Shown here: positions 28,403-36,426 of the stretch, piece by piece
How positions within the stretch are numbered: the first letter of the stretch is position 1
Layout: each line of letters begins with the position of its first letter
Assembly: GCA_040004035.1 (NCBI GenBank)
Contig: JAMPLN010000002.1
Direction: 5' to 3' (one strand)
Length of the DNA stretch: 64,000 nucleotides
Source of the DNA: Microcoleus vaginatus_C
GTDB lineage: Bacteria > Cyanobacteriota > Cyanobacteriia > Cyanobacteriales > Microcoleaceae
Notes under the pieces: model-generated
Database searches by the model: none
The model's input: only the letters and a program-made list of their open reading frames with translations
What the model was told of the DNA's origin: nothing
Position numbers and translations under genes: made by a program

Positions 28403-29536
28403 ATGTCTCAATTCTCTCTGTTAATTGTTGATGATGAGCCGGATAACTTTGATGTGATTGAAACCCTGTTATCAGAGCAGGATCATCAATTGCATTACGC
28501 TGCCAGCGGGCAAGAAGCGATCGCATCCCTCGACATATTTAATCCCGATCTTATTTTGCTGGATGTGATGATGCCGGGAATAGACGGCATCGAGATTTGT
28601 CGGCAAATCAAAGCCATGTCAAAATGGCAAGCCGTTCCAATCATTATGGTGACAGCATTAAGCTCAAAATCAGACCTAGCCTATTGTCTAAGTGCCGGAG
28701 CCGACGACTTCATCAGTAAACCTGTAAATGCTATTGAACTGCGTGCTCGCGTGCATTCAATGCTCAGAATCAAGCAACAGTATGATAATATCCAGAACTT
28801 ATACCACATCCAAGAAAATACCATCAATGTCTTGGAAAGCACCCTCAATGAGCTGCGTGGCAACTTAGCTTCTACTCTATCCCATGAACTGAATACGCCC
28901 CTCAATGGCATCTTAGGCACGCTCGGGTGGATCAAGGACGAGATCGAAGACATGGAGATCGCCCAAATCCGTGAGATATTAGGCTGGGCACATGACTCTG
29001 CCCGTCGCCTAGAAACATTAACGAAAAAATTCCTGATTTATTTAGGATTAGAACTATCCGCAAGTCAACAGCACAAGATCGAACCTGCCCAAACTCAATT
29101 TTCAGCTTCCGCCATTGAAGCCGAGTTGAAATACGAGGCTCAGAAGGTCAACCGTAGCAACGATCTGTTGTTCACTCTTGAAGAAGCGGAGATCGCTCTA
29201 TCAGAGCGATATCTATCAAGGCTGCTCTATGAATTAATTGATAATGCACTGAAATTCTCCTCGCCAGAGACAACCATTAAAGTTAGTAGTCAAGTCGTAG
29301 GGGAGATGCTGCATTTATCTGTACATGACTCGGGGCAGGGCATGACAGAAGAGCAAATTGCTAAAATTGGTGCCTTCATGCAGTTTGAGCGCAAGAAGTA
29401 TGAGCAACAGGGCACCGGTATCGGCTTAAAAATTGTGCAGAAAATTGTCGAACTGGCAGGAGGAGAGTTCTCAATTACCAGTATCTATCAAAAGGAAACA
29501 ACGGTACATCTCACTCTGCCCATTGTCGGGAATTAG
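28403..29536 (+). CDS. REC-histidine kinase, second of a duplicate pair
   Basis: The start is set at ATG 28403 (MSQFSLLIVDDEPDN), with GAAAGGG upstream; a GTG three codons earlier is possible. The receiver (5-125, Asp54) differs from that of the preceding gene at only about 13 of 122 positions. The kinase domain is different: a longer coiled linker (130-155), His161 in TLSHELNTPLNGIL, ELIDNALKFS, HDSGQGM and GTGIGLKIVQKIVE. Both proteins should be able to receive the same signal but pass it to different targets. It is the last gene of the likely three-gene kinase operon. A repeat array follows directly. Confidence 0.92.
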   Translation: MSQFSLLIVDDEPDNFDVIETLLSEQDHQLHYAASGQEAIASLDIFNPDLILLDVMMPGIDGIEICRQIKAMSKWQAVPIIMVTALSSKSDLAYCLSAGADDFISKPVNAIELRARVHSMLRIKQQYDNIQNLYHIQENTINVLESTLNELRGNLASTLSHELNTPLNGILGTLGWIKDEIEDMEIAQIREILGWAHDSARRLETLTKKFLIYLGLELSASQQHKIEPAQTQFSASAIEAELKYEAQKVNRSNDLLFTLEEAEIALSERYLSRLLYELIDNALKFSSPETTIKVSSQVVGEMLHLSVHDSGQGMTEEQIAKIGAFMQFERKKYEQQGTGIGLKIVQKIVELAGGEFSITSIYQKETTVHLTLPIVGN

Positions 29537-29538
29537 CA

Positions 29539-29610
29539 ATCGATTCCGGTTGCACCGGAATCATTGTTGACTGTTGACTGTTGACTGTTGACTGTTGACT
29601 GTTGACTGTG
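29539..29610. repeat. Palindrome plus (GTTGACT)n array
   Basis: GATTCCGGTTGCACCGGAATC is followed by six TGTTGACTG-type heptamers. This is an inverted copy of the structure at 610-665. It lies 2 nt after the stop of the last kinase in the cluster. Confidence 0.75.
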
Positions 29611-29721
29611 AGTCAAAAAAATGAAAATTGCGCCAATTATTTGTTGGCAGCTTGATTCGACTTTACGCCCGACGATGAAGCGCGGAATTGATATGAGAAG
29701 GAATAAATTTGCTTTGCCTGG

Positions 29722-29877
29722 GAATGGCAACACATCAAAAAAGATGAACGAGCAGGAAAAATATTTGACTCGGAATTAGAGCTTGCTTCTGCGGTAATTC
29801 ATGGGGTAGAAGGTAAAGAAAAAACCGTACACAACCTTACACAACCTATTAAATTTAACTCGAATCACCCTACTTAA
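29722..29877 (+). pseudogene. 3' end of an IS630-family transposase
   Basis: An uninterrupted 51-codon frame ending TAA at 29875-29877 encodes EWQHIKKDERAGKIF, then DSELELASAVIHGVEG and QPIKFNSNHPT. This is the C-terminal tail of IS630-type transposases (compare AVIHGLKVRGERG in the remnant at 17200-18246). Everything upstream is lost or unrecognisable, so this is a scar marking the right edge of the kinase cluster. Confidence 0.75.
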
Positions 29878-30205
29878 TCTTTTGTTACATACTGGTGGAG
29901 AATTTTCCCACCGACTTACTGAGTTCTCGTGCAAGCTACAATTGCAGACTCCGGCGCGATCGCACTTTATCTGCACCCGCTACCACTAAAACCCCGCCAA
30001 TCGCGCCCGCAGTCGGACAGAATCGGGATTTGGGGGTTCGCGGAGTACGATCCTCTTCGAGGGCTTTCCTTCGGATCGCTTCGCTAACGCTAACGGGGGC
30101 TTCGCCATTTTAGATTTTAGATTTAGATTTTAGATTTGCAATGACTGATGACTATCGGGGTAATGTAAAAATCAAAGCATAACCCTTTTATTTGCCACTC
30201 CCCTC
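29878..30205. other. Intergenic stretch with repeat debris
   Basis: No gene is supported. A GC-richer part (29940-30105) contains CGCTTCGCTAACGCTAACGG and CTTCGAGGGCTTTCC, pieces often seen in cyanobacterial dispersed repeats. Two TTTTAGA runs end at about 30136. A short forward frame (29895-30113) has no protein-like character. Confidence 0.4.
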
Positions 30206-31849
30206 ATGCCTTTGCCGCGCCTGTTAACCTTAATTGCTTCTTTCTGCCTCGCCCTGGGGCTGATTATTGGGCTGGTGAGTTCCTTAACAGGGCTTTACAG
30301 TCAAGTTGCGTGGTCTGCTTCTCCGCTGCTGGCTAATTTGCTGATTTTCCTGATAATTGTACTTTTGGGAACCCTAATTTTTGCGCTGGTTTACTATTTT
30401 AGGCTGCTGCAACGCCCTCAGAAAGTTAAGGGAAAACGGCCGATTACTCCGAAGATTCCGGTTGTGAAAAGTGAAGCAGCTTCGGAAAATCTCAAAGCAA
30501 TCAGGCAACAAGTCGATCGCATTCAAGATGAAGTAGCGCGGCAAGCTTTGCTGTTGAGAGCCCGCGAAATTGAAGCTAGCATGGCTCGCGGCAGCGTTCG
30601 AGTAGTTGTTTTCGGCACCGGTTCTGCGGGCAAAACTTCGGCTGTGAATGCGCTGGTGGGGCGGATGGCGGGACAGGTGGGTGCGCCGATGGGAACTACC
30701 GAAGTTGGGGAAACTTACACTCTGAAATTGAAAGGAATCGATCGAGAATTAGCAATTACCGATACCCCAGGCATCTTGGAAGCGGGAGTTGCGGGCACTT
30801 ACAGAGAGGAATTGGCGAGGCAGTTGGCGGCGAGGGCAGATTTGATCTTATTTGTTTTGGACGGCGATTTACGCAAATCCGAGTACGAACCGCTGCGGAC
30901 TTTGGCGGAAATTGGCAAAAGGTCGATCGTGGTTTTTAATAAAGTTGACCTTTATCCCGACACCGACAGAGATGAAATTCTCGATCGACTGCGGCAGCGA
31001 GTCAAAGGTTTTGTATCAGCCATGGATGTAGTAGCAATTAGCGCCAATCCGCAAAAAGTTGTACTAGAAGACGGCACAATTTTTCAGCCAGACCCGGATA
31101 TTATGCCATTAATTCGGCGCGTCGCTGCGATTTTGCGAGCCGAAGGCGAAGACTTAATTGCGGACAATATTTTGCTGCAATCTCAGCACTTGGGAGACCA
31201 AGCGCGCAAGTTAATTGACGCTCAAAGGCGGCGGCAAGCTGATAAAGCAGTGGAGCGATTTCAGTGGATCGGAGCCGGAGTAATTGCCGTAACGCCTTTG
31301 CCAGTTGTGGATTTGTTAGCGACAGCAGCAGTTAACGCTCAAATGGTAGTAGAAATTGCCAAGATTTACGGCTGCGAATTAAATATCGATCGCGCGAAAG
31401 AATTGGCATTATCTCTAGCAAAAACCCTAGCAAGTTTGGGAATAGTTGAAGGCGTAATTCAAGTAGTGTCAAGGGCGCTGCAATTAAGCGTAGCCGGGTT
31501 TGTACTTGGCAAAGCAATTCAAGCAGTCAGTGCGGCTTATTTAACCAGAATTGCCGGTAAAAGTTTTATTGAATATTTCCGCCACGACCAAGATTGGGGC
31601 GACGGCGGCATCGCCGAAGTCGTCCAAAGGCAGTTTCAGTTAAATCGGAAAGACGAGTTTGTCAAAGCATTTGTCAAAGATGCGATCGCCCGCGTTGTCG
31701 AACCTCTGAACATTTATCAGCAGGAATCGGAACCAGAATTAGAAATGTCAGCAGAATTGGAATCAGAAATACAACCAGAACCTTTGTATCAGCCGCCGCA
31801 AGAAGACGATTGGGAAACTTACAGCAATAAACGAAACGATGAGTGGTAA
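30206..31849 (+). CDS. Membrane GTPase with Era-like G domain and DUF697
   Basis: A 547-residue protein. Two N-terminal membrane segments (about 5-28 and 46-70) precede a G domain: G1 GTGSAGKTSA near 137, a switch Thr in GTTEVGET, G3 DTPG near 190, G4 NKVD near 245, and SAN as the G5-like element. A DUF697-type helical region follows (about 330-500), with hydrophobic helices such as WIGAGVIAVTPLPVVDLLA. The tail is acidic and Glu/Pro-rich. Cyanobacteria carry several such proteins. Their role is unsettled, with membrane remodelling or ion-related functions proposed for relatives. It is transcribed alone. Confidence 0.85.
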   Translation: MPLPRLLTLIASFCLALGLIIGLVSSLTGLYSQVAWSASPLLANLLIFLIIVLLGTLIFALVYYFRLLQRPQKVKGKRPITPKIPVVKSEAASENLKAIRQQVDRIQDEVARQALLLRAREIEASMARGSVRVVVFGTGSAGKTSAVNALVGRMAGQVGAPMGTTEVGETYTLKLKGIDRELAITDTPGILEAGVAGTYREELARQLAARADLILFVLDGDLRKSEYEPLRTLAEIGKRSIVVFNKVDLYPDTDRDEILDRLRQRVKGFVSAMDVVAISANPQKVVLEDGTIFQPDPDIMPLIRRVAAILRAEGEDLIADNILLQSQHLGDQARKLIDAQRRRQADKAVERFQWIGAGVIAVTPLPVVDLLATAAVNAQMVVEIAKIYGCELNIDRAKELALSLAKTLASLGIVEGVIQVVSRALQLSVAGFVLGKAIQAVSAAYLTRIAGKSFIEYFRHDQDWGDGGIAEVVQRQFQLNRKDEFVKAFVKDAIARVVEPLNIYQQESEPELEMSAELESEIQPEPLYQPPQEDDWETYSNKRNDEW

Positions 31850-31864
31850 TTGGGAATTGGGCCT

Positions 31865-31915
31865 TGTCAACTGTCAACTGTCAACTGTCAACTGTCAACT
31901 GACAACTCACAACTG
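31865..31915. repeat. (GTCAACT)n array
   Basis: Six CTGTCAACTG-type heptamers lie between the convergent GTPase and cyclase genes. This is the same family as the arrays at 610, 9833 and 11085. Confidence 0.8.
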
Positions 31916-31923
31916 ACTAATAA

Positions 31924-33057
31924 CTAATTTCGCCCCACCAACAAATAAACCATCATTTCTCCTTTACCTTTAATCTCAACAGCACCGCGCCTTTTAAACG
32001 AAAATTTATCTTTTAAACGCTCGTAAACCTCAGCAGTCACCTGAATTTCCCCCGGAATACCGCTTGATTCCATCCGCTGAGCAACATTTACTGTATCCCC
32101 CCACAAATCGTAACTAAATTTAGTTAAGCCAATAACTCCCGCCACCACCCCACCAATATTGATCCCAATGCGGAGACTAAAGTTGTGATTGTTTTGGACA
32201 TTGAAGCTAGCGACAGCAGCTTGCATATCCAGTGCCATTTGGGCGATCGCCAAAGCGTGATTTTCCTGCGGTTCGGGCAAGCCGCCGACTACCATGTAAG
32301 CGTCACCCATAGTTTTGATTTTCTCCAAACCGTGCCGTAACGATAACTCGTCAAATAGACTAAAAATTTGATTCAGAACTTTCACCGTTTCTGCCGCACT
32401 TTTTTGAGAGGCAAAATTCGTAAATCCCACCAAATCGGCGAATAAAACGCTCACCTCCGAAAAGCTGTCAGCAATTATGCTTTGTCCCTCCTGCAAGCGC
32501 TCTGCAATTGGTTTCGGCAAAATATTTAATAGCAATTCTTCAATTTTTTCTTTCTGAGACTTGGTTGTTTCCAACAGCAACCGCGTTTCCATTTCTGCCT
32601 GTTCCCGATAGGCGATTTCCTGCTGCAACATCAGATTTTTATCCCTCAGTTGTAACTCTAGTTCCCGCAGTCGCAATTGATTTTCTACCCTAGCTACCAC
32701 CTCTACGGTTTGAAAAGGTTTAGTAATGTAGTCCGCCCCGCCAGCGTTAAAGGCTTTCACCTTCTCAGAAGCTTGTACCACAGCACTCAGAAAAATAATG
32801 GGAATGCCACGAGTGCTAGCGCTCGCTTTCAAGCGACTGCAAACTTCATAGCCATCCATATCGGGCATCATAATATCCAGCAAAATCAAGTCAGGCTGAG
32901 CCAAATCCACAGCATCGAGTGCCAGTTGGCCGCTAGATGCAGCTTCTACTTTATAGCCTTTCCTGGATAAGATCAGCTCCAGTAACAATAAATTGTTAAG
33001 ACTGTCGTCCACAATTAAAATACTGCCCCTTAATTTTTCTGAAGATGGTTGATTCAT
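31924..33057 (-). CDS. Response regulator with class III adenylate cyclase output
   Basis: A 377-residue protein. The receiver (about 10-130) has Asp61 in LILLDIMMPDMDG and Lys in YITKPFQ. A coiled coil (135-185) leads into a class III cyclase domain (about 200-377). Metal-binding Asp is in VLFADLVGFT, with a second Asp in KTMGDAYMVVGG. The base-selecting pair is Lys (KIKTMGD) and Asp (YDLWGDTVN), the pattern of adenylate rather than guanylate cyclases. The transition-state residues Asn and Arg are present in NVAQRMES. Phosphorylation of the receiver should control cAMP production. The kinase partner is unknown, but several are encoded in this window. This architecture is widespread in filamentous cyanobacteria. 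Confidence 0.93.
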   Translation of the reverse strand: MNQPSSEKLRGSILIVDDSLNNLLLLELILSRKGYKVEAASSGQLALDAVDLAQPDLILLDIMMPDMDGYEVCSRLKASASTRGIPIIFLSAVVQASEKVKAFNAGGADYITKPFQTVEVVARVENQLRLRELELQLRDKNLMLQQEIAYREQAEMETRLLLETTKSQKEKIEELLLNILPKPIAERLQEGQSIIADSFSEVSVLFADLVGFTNFASQKSAAETVKVLNQIFSLFDELSLRHGLEKIKTMGDAYMVVGGLPEPQENHALAIAQMALDMQAAVASFNVQNNHNFSLRIGINIGGVVAGVIGLTKFSYDLWGDTVNVAQRMESSGIPGEIQVTAEVYERLKDKFSFKRRGAVEIKGKGEMMVYLLVGRN

Positions 33058-33694
33058 CGGCTTGCTACGGGCTTAGTTAAGGTTAATAAACTTAAGATTT
33101 ATTGAAATTTATAAATTACGCACGGGTGCGTCCAAAACTATTTTTTTCACTGAAAGACGCACTGCCGAAGGCAAGCAAGAGGAAAAAAACAGGTTTGTGA
33201 GAGCATGATTGCCTCCTGAACTCAAATTTATTATACTAATTTGTCAAAACAGCGAAAGCTGGGGCTAAAATTTCATATTGCGGATAAATTCGATCGGCTT
33301 TAGCGTCGATTGATTGACTGCCAAATTGATTCACTGCTTGCTGGCAGGTTTTGAAACTAAAAATATCCCACAAGCCCTACCGCTGCACTTTGCACTACAA
33401 AAGACAAAAGAGACTACCCGGACACTTTGGAGGGGTAATTTTCCCAAAATTCTGACAATAGCTGGATTCAAAAGTACGATCGACATCGTGGGCGGTAATA
33501 AATGGGCGTGATTTTTTAATCTGATGCTCCCTGAGTCTCCGGTGCCGCACTATATTAAGAAATATAACAATAATTTTACACATTGGGGAGACTCCGGGGG
33601 GGCTAAAGTCAAACCGAGCGATCGGATGGAACACAATTTTGATAAGATTTAAGATTGACAACAAAATTTGCTATTGTGCGTCCGGGTAAAAACA
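33058..33694. other. Intergenic stretch between divergent cyclase and PRK-like genes
   Basis: No gene is supported over 637 nt. The region should hold the promoters of two divergent genes. A GACGCACTGCCGAAGGC block (about 33165) and the GAGTCTCCGG and GAGACTCCGG pair (about 33532 and 33588) are short repeats without a clear function. Short frames here lack coding character. Confidence 0.4.
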
Positions 33695-34624
33695 ATGAGC
33701 GATCGACCAATTATTCTCGGTATTGTCGGAGACAGCGCAGCGGGCAAAACTACCCTGACGCGGGGAATTGCCCAAGTATTGGGGCCAGAAAATGTCACTG
33801 TGATTTGCACTGACGACTATCATCGCTACGACAGAAAGCAGCGGGCCGAAATCGGAATCACAGCATTGCATCCCGACTGCAATTACCTGGACATCATGCA
33901 GCAGCACCTCAGCCTGCTGCGTACCGGACAAGCAATTCTCAAACCCATCTACAACCACACGACAGGTACATTCGACCCGCCGGAATACATCAAGCCCAGC
34001 AAATTTGTAATAGTTGAAGGTTTGCTGGGTTACGCAACCCGAACAATCCGCGATTCTTACGACGTAAAAGTGTATCTTGCTCCTCCCGAAGAGTTGCGAA
34101 CTCAGTGGAAAGTTAAGCGCGATGTCATGAAGCGCGGTTATACTGAAGAACAGGTGCTTGCAGAAATAAAAAAACGGGAACCGGACTCTGAAGACTTCAT
34201 TCGTCCTCAGCGCAAATCGGCCGACGTTGTAGTTAGTTTTTACCCGCCAGAAGCGGACAATCAATCGAATTTGAGCGTCCGTTTAGTGCTCAGACCGACA
34301 ATTCCTCACCCTGATTTTACTGAAATTTTAGGTCGAGGCAGCGATAGTTTTCAACCTGCAATTCGCTTGGGACTCGATCGGGATATGGGCAAACCTGTTG
34401 ACGTTTTGGAAGTAGACTCCCATGCTACCAGCGATCAAGTAAACGAACTGGAAATGATTTTGTGCAGCGAGTTGCCACACCTGCGGGGATTTTGCTCCGC
34501 CCAAGGCAACCCGGAAATTGGCAAACTGATCGGCACAACAGGCGAAGTGTTGCAAAGTTACCCGCTAGCTTTGACGCAGTTGCTAGTGGCATATCACATG
34601 ATGAAAGCAATTCATGTGTATTAG
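33695..34624 (+). CDS. Phosphoribulokinase-family protein, non-canonical paralogue
   Basis: A 309-residue P-loop kinase. The start is set at ATG 33695 (MSDRPIILGIVGDS); a TTG nine codons earlier is unlikely. The Walker A is GDSAAGKTTL. VTVICTDDYHRYDRKQR and ILKPIYNHTTGTFDPPE are the ribulose-5-phosphate kinase signatures, and VIVEGLLGY is the Walker B region. Compared with the Calvin-cycle enzyme, the first regulatory cysteine (GDSGCGKST in the usual form) is Ala here. The central and C-terminal parts (PDFTEILGRGSDSFQP, LPHLRGFCSAQGN) are also quite different. It should phosphorylate ribulose 5-phosphate or a related pentose/nucleoside without the usual thioredoxin control. The canonical gene is presumably elsewhere, so I leave the symbol empty. 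Confidence 0.8.
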   Translation: MSDRPIILGIVGDSAAGKTTLTRGIAQVLGPENVTVICTDDYHRYDRKQRAEIGITALHPDCNYLDIMQQHLSLLRTGQAILKPIYNHTTGTFDPPEYIKPSKFVIVEGLLGYATRTIRDSYDVKVYLAPPEELRTQWKVKRDVMKRGYTEEQVLAEIKKREPDSEDFIRPQRKSADVVVSFYPPEADNQSNLSVRLVLRPTIPHPDFTEILGRGSDSFQPAIRLGLDRDMGKPVDVLEVDSHATSDQVNELEMILCSELPHLRGFCSAQGNPEIGKLIGTTGEVLQSYPLALTQLLVAYHMMKAIHVY

Positions 34625-34710
34625 TTAGTTGTTAGTTGTGAGTTGGCAGTTGTTGGTTGTTAATTGTTAGTTGTTATTGCAATAATTAATAACCAATAAC
34701 CAATAACCAA
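34622..34710. repeat. Degenerate TTAGTTG/ATAACCA repeats
   Basis: GTTAGTTGTTAG-type repeats (34622-34675) and AATAACCAATAACCAATAAC (about 34687-34706) separate the convergent PRK-like gene and a small membrane-protein gene. These are low-complexity dispersed repeats. Confidence 0.65.
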
Positions 34711-34713
34711 TAA

Positions 34714-34902
34714 CTAATGTACTCGCAAAGTCTGGTTGGCAGTGCCTAATTGCTGAATTGGCATGGAGAGTGGCAACTGACTTTGAGGTGCGGGCAGCAT
34801 TTCGCCTCGGAAGTCGAGGAGGGTGACGAGCAGCAGGTAGGCAACTGCTAAAATTAGAGAAATCACCCCAGTGATAATAGCAATAATTTTTGAACGATCC
34901 AT
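34714..34902 (-). CDS. Small single-pass membrane protein (62 aa)
   Basis: One N-terminal membrane helix (IIAIITGVISLILAVAYLLL, about residues 6-25) is followed by a 35-residue polar tail rich in Pro/Gln/Leu that ends TANQTLRVH. The ATG at 34902 is followed by DRSK, a positive inside start. Small proteins of this shape are common and conserved in cyanobacteria without a known role. It may be an accessory subunit of a membrane complex. Confidence 0.6.
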   Translation of the reverse strand: MDRSKIIAIITGVISLILAVAYLLLVTLLDFRGEMLPAPQSQLPLSMPIQQLGTANQTLRVH

Positions 34903-35012
34903 ATTCAGAAAAATTTAACTACAGCTAATATTAGTTTAACATTAAAAATAGCAATTATTACTTAACTTATGCAATAGAATATAATCAGGTGCTAGTTATT
35001 TCTGTGACAAAA

Positions 35013-35993
35013 ATGGAACCTCTTGTAGATGCGCCAAATCCCACCGAGATGCACGGAGCTACCCCTGTGGTGGAAACATTTAACCTGGGGAAGTTCTACC
35101 GTACCGGCTTCTGGATGAATGAAAAAATTGAATCGCTCAAAAATTGCACTCTGACTGTCTCTGAGGGCGAAACTTTCGGGTTGTTAGGGCAAAATGGAGC
35201 GGGGAAAACTACGCTGCTGAAAACTTTGCTGGGTATAGTGCGCCCCACTTCTGGGCGGGCGCTGCTGTTGGGGAAGCCTTTGGGCGATCGCACTGTGAAG
35301 CAGCGAGTCGGCTATTTGCCAGAAAATCCCTATTTTTACGATTATCTCACGGGCTGGGAATTCTTGCAATTTGCGGCGGGGTTATTTCAAATTCCCCCCT
35401 CGATTCAGCGGCAGCGAATTCCGAATTTGCTAGACTTAGTTGGGCTATCTCAATCGGCGGCAATTAAAAAACAGTTGCGCCAGTATTCTAAGGGAATGCT
35501 GCAACGGATCGGCATGGCTCAAGCTTTGATTAACAATCCAGATGTGGTATTTTTAGATGAGCCGATGTCGGGTTTAGATCCGATGGGGCGCTATCAGATG
35601 CGGGAGATAATTTTATCGCTGAAAAATCAAGGAAAAACAATTTTTTTTAATTCGCATATATTGTCTGATGTGGAGAAGATTTGCGATCGGGTGGCTATTT
35701 TGGCCAAAGGTGAGTTAATCTGCATTGGTGCAATCGACGAAATCCTAGGTAATACTGAAACTTACCGGGTTGAAGGTAGGGGCGGTCACTTGAATATCCT
35801 GCACAAATGGATACCGGATATGGAAGTTGATAATGATTTGTGGTCCGGTCATTTGCAGGGCGAGCCGAAGGAGTTTCTTTCGAGTCTGAGCGCTACGGGA
35901 GGGCAGCTAATTGGGATGAATTTGGCTAAGCCTAGTTTGGAAGAGTTTTTTATGCAGCAACTGCAAGAAAGAGGAATTTATTCTAGTGGTTGA
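35013..35993 (+). CDS. ABC transporter ATP-binding protein (CcmA/ABC-2 type), without adjacent permease
   Basis: A 326-residue ATPase, starting at ATG 35013 (MEPLVDAPNP); a GTG eight codons upstream is possible. Walker A is LLGQNGAGKTTLLK. The signature is a variant (YSKGMLQRIGMAQAL, where LSGGQ is usual), as in drug- and polysaccharide-type ABC-2 exporters. Walker B is VVFLDEPMSGLDP, and the H-loop is in FFNSHILSDVE. About 80 C-terminal residues form the extra domain typical of this group. A membrane permease would be expected next door, but a dispersed repeat and a dead IS110 element follow instead. Either the permease is encoded elsewhere or it was lost. Confidence 0.88.
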   Translation: MEPLVDAPNPTEMHGATPVVETFNLGKFYRTGFWMNEKIESLKNCTLTVSEGETFGLLGQNGAGKTTLLKTLLGIVRPTSGRALLLGKPLGDRTVKQRVGYLPENPYFYDYLTGWEFLQFAAGLFQIPPSIQRQRIPNLLDLVGLSQSAAIKKQLRQYSKGMLQRIGMAQALINNPDVVFLDEPMSGLDPMGRYQMREIILSLKNQGKTIFFNSHILSDVEKICDRVAILAKGELICIGAIDEILGNTETYRVEGRGGHLNILHKWIPDMEVDNDLWSGHLQGEPKEFLSSLSATGGQLIGMNLAKPSLEEFFMQQLQERGIYSSG

Positions 35994-36019
35994 TGTATCT
36001 TAAAAGAGGTAAATTGGGA

Positions 36020-36155
36020 TTGATGGTGGCGCGGGGGCGGGTTTATGAGATTGTCTGTTTTTGGCTAAATATTGTCGGTGAACCCGCCCCTTGTATCTTA
36101 AAAGAGTGAGTTAGTCGATCGCTTGAATCAATCAGGCGATCGTACCGACAGCAAG
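36020..36155. repeat. Dispersed repeat, copy 2 (inverted relative to 110-250)
   Basis: On the minus strand this reads CGATCGCCTGATTG..., then CTCACTCTTTTAAGATACAA, GGGGCGGGTTCACC, a diverged middle, and CTCATAAACCCGCCCCCGCG. That matches the copy at the window start in order and in most bases. Its arms can fold into one long hairpin. It lies directly after the ABC ATPase gene. Confidence 0.7.
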
Positions 36156-36159
36156 TGAA

Positions 36160-36426
36160 CCTAAAGAAACAAGGAAAGTTTTGTAGAAAAGGTTCTTTAA
36201 CAGGCGACAGTGCTGGCTATAAAACATCAGCAATCGGTGGAGTTGGCCCGCCCCTTAGACTGCATAAGCCTGTTGCGTATATAAGCGGACATTACTGATG
36301 ACAGGCGCACATAACACTCGACATTATCTTAGGCTCTCGGTATTATCGGGAAAGCCTGCTTTCACAAGGTTAGTCTTCAATTACCTGTCGGTTCTTTCAT
36401 AAATTGGAGTACATCGGGAGCCAAAA
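36160..36426 (+). ncRNA. Candidate bridge-RNA leader of the IS110-family element
   Basis: IS110-group elements carry a long non-coding left end upstream of the transposase that is transcribed as a bridge RNA binding target and donor DNA. Here about 250 nt of non-coding sequence precede the transposase start. It contains GGCGACAGTGCTGGCTATAA, TTAGACTGCATAAGCCTG and GCGCACATAACACTCGAC. I could not fold it by hand or find the guide loops. The assignment rests on position and element type only, and the element is dead. Confidence 0.3.
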
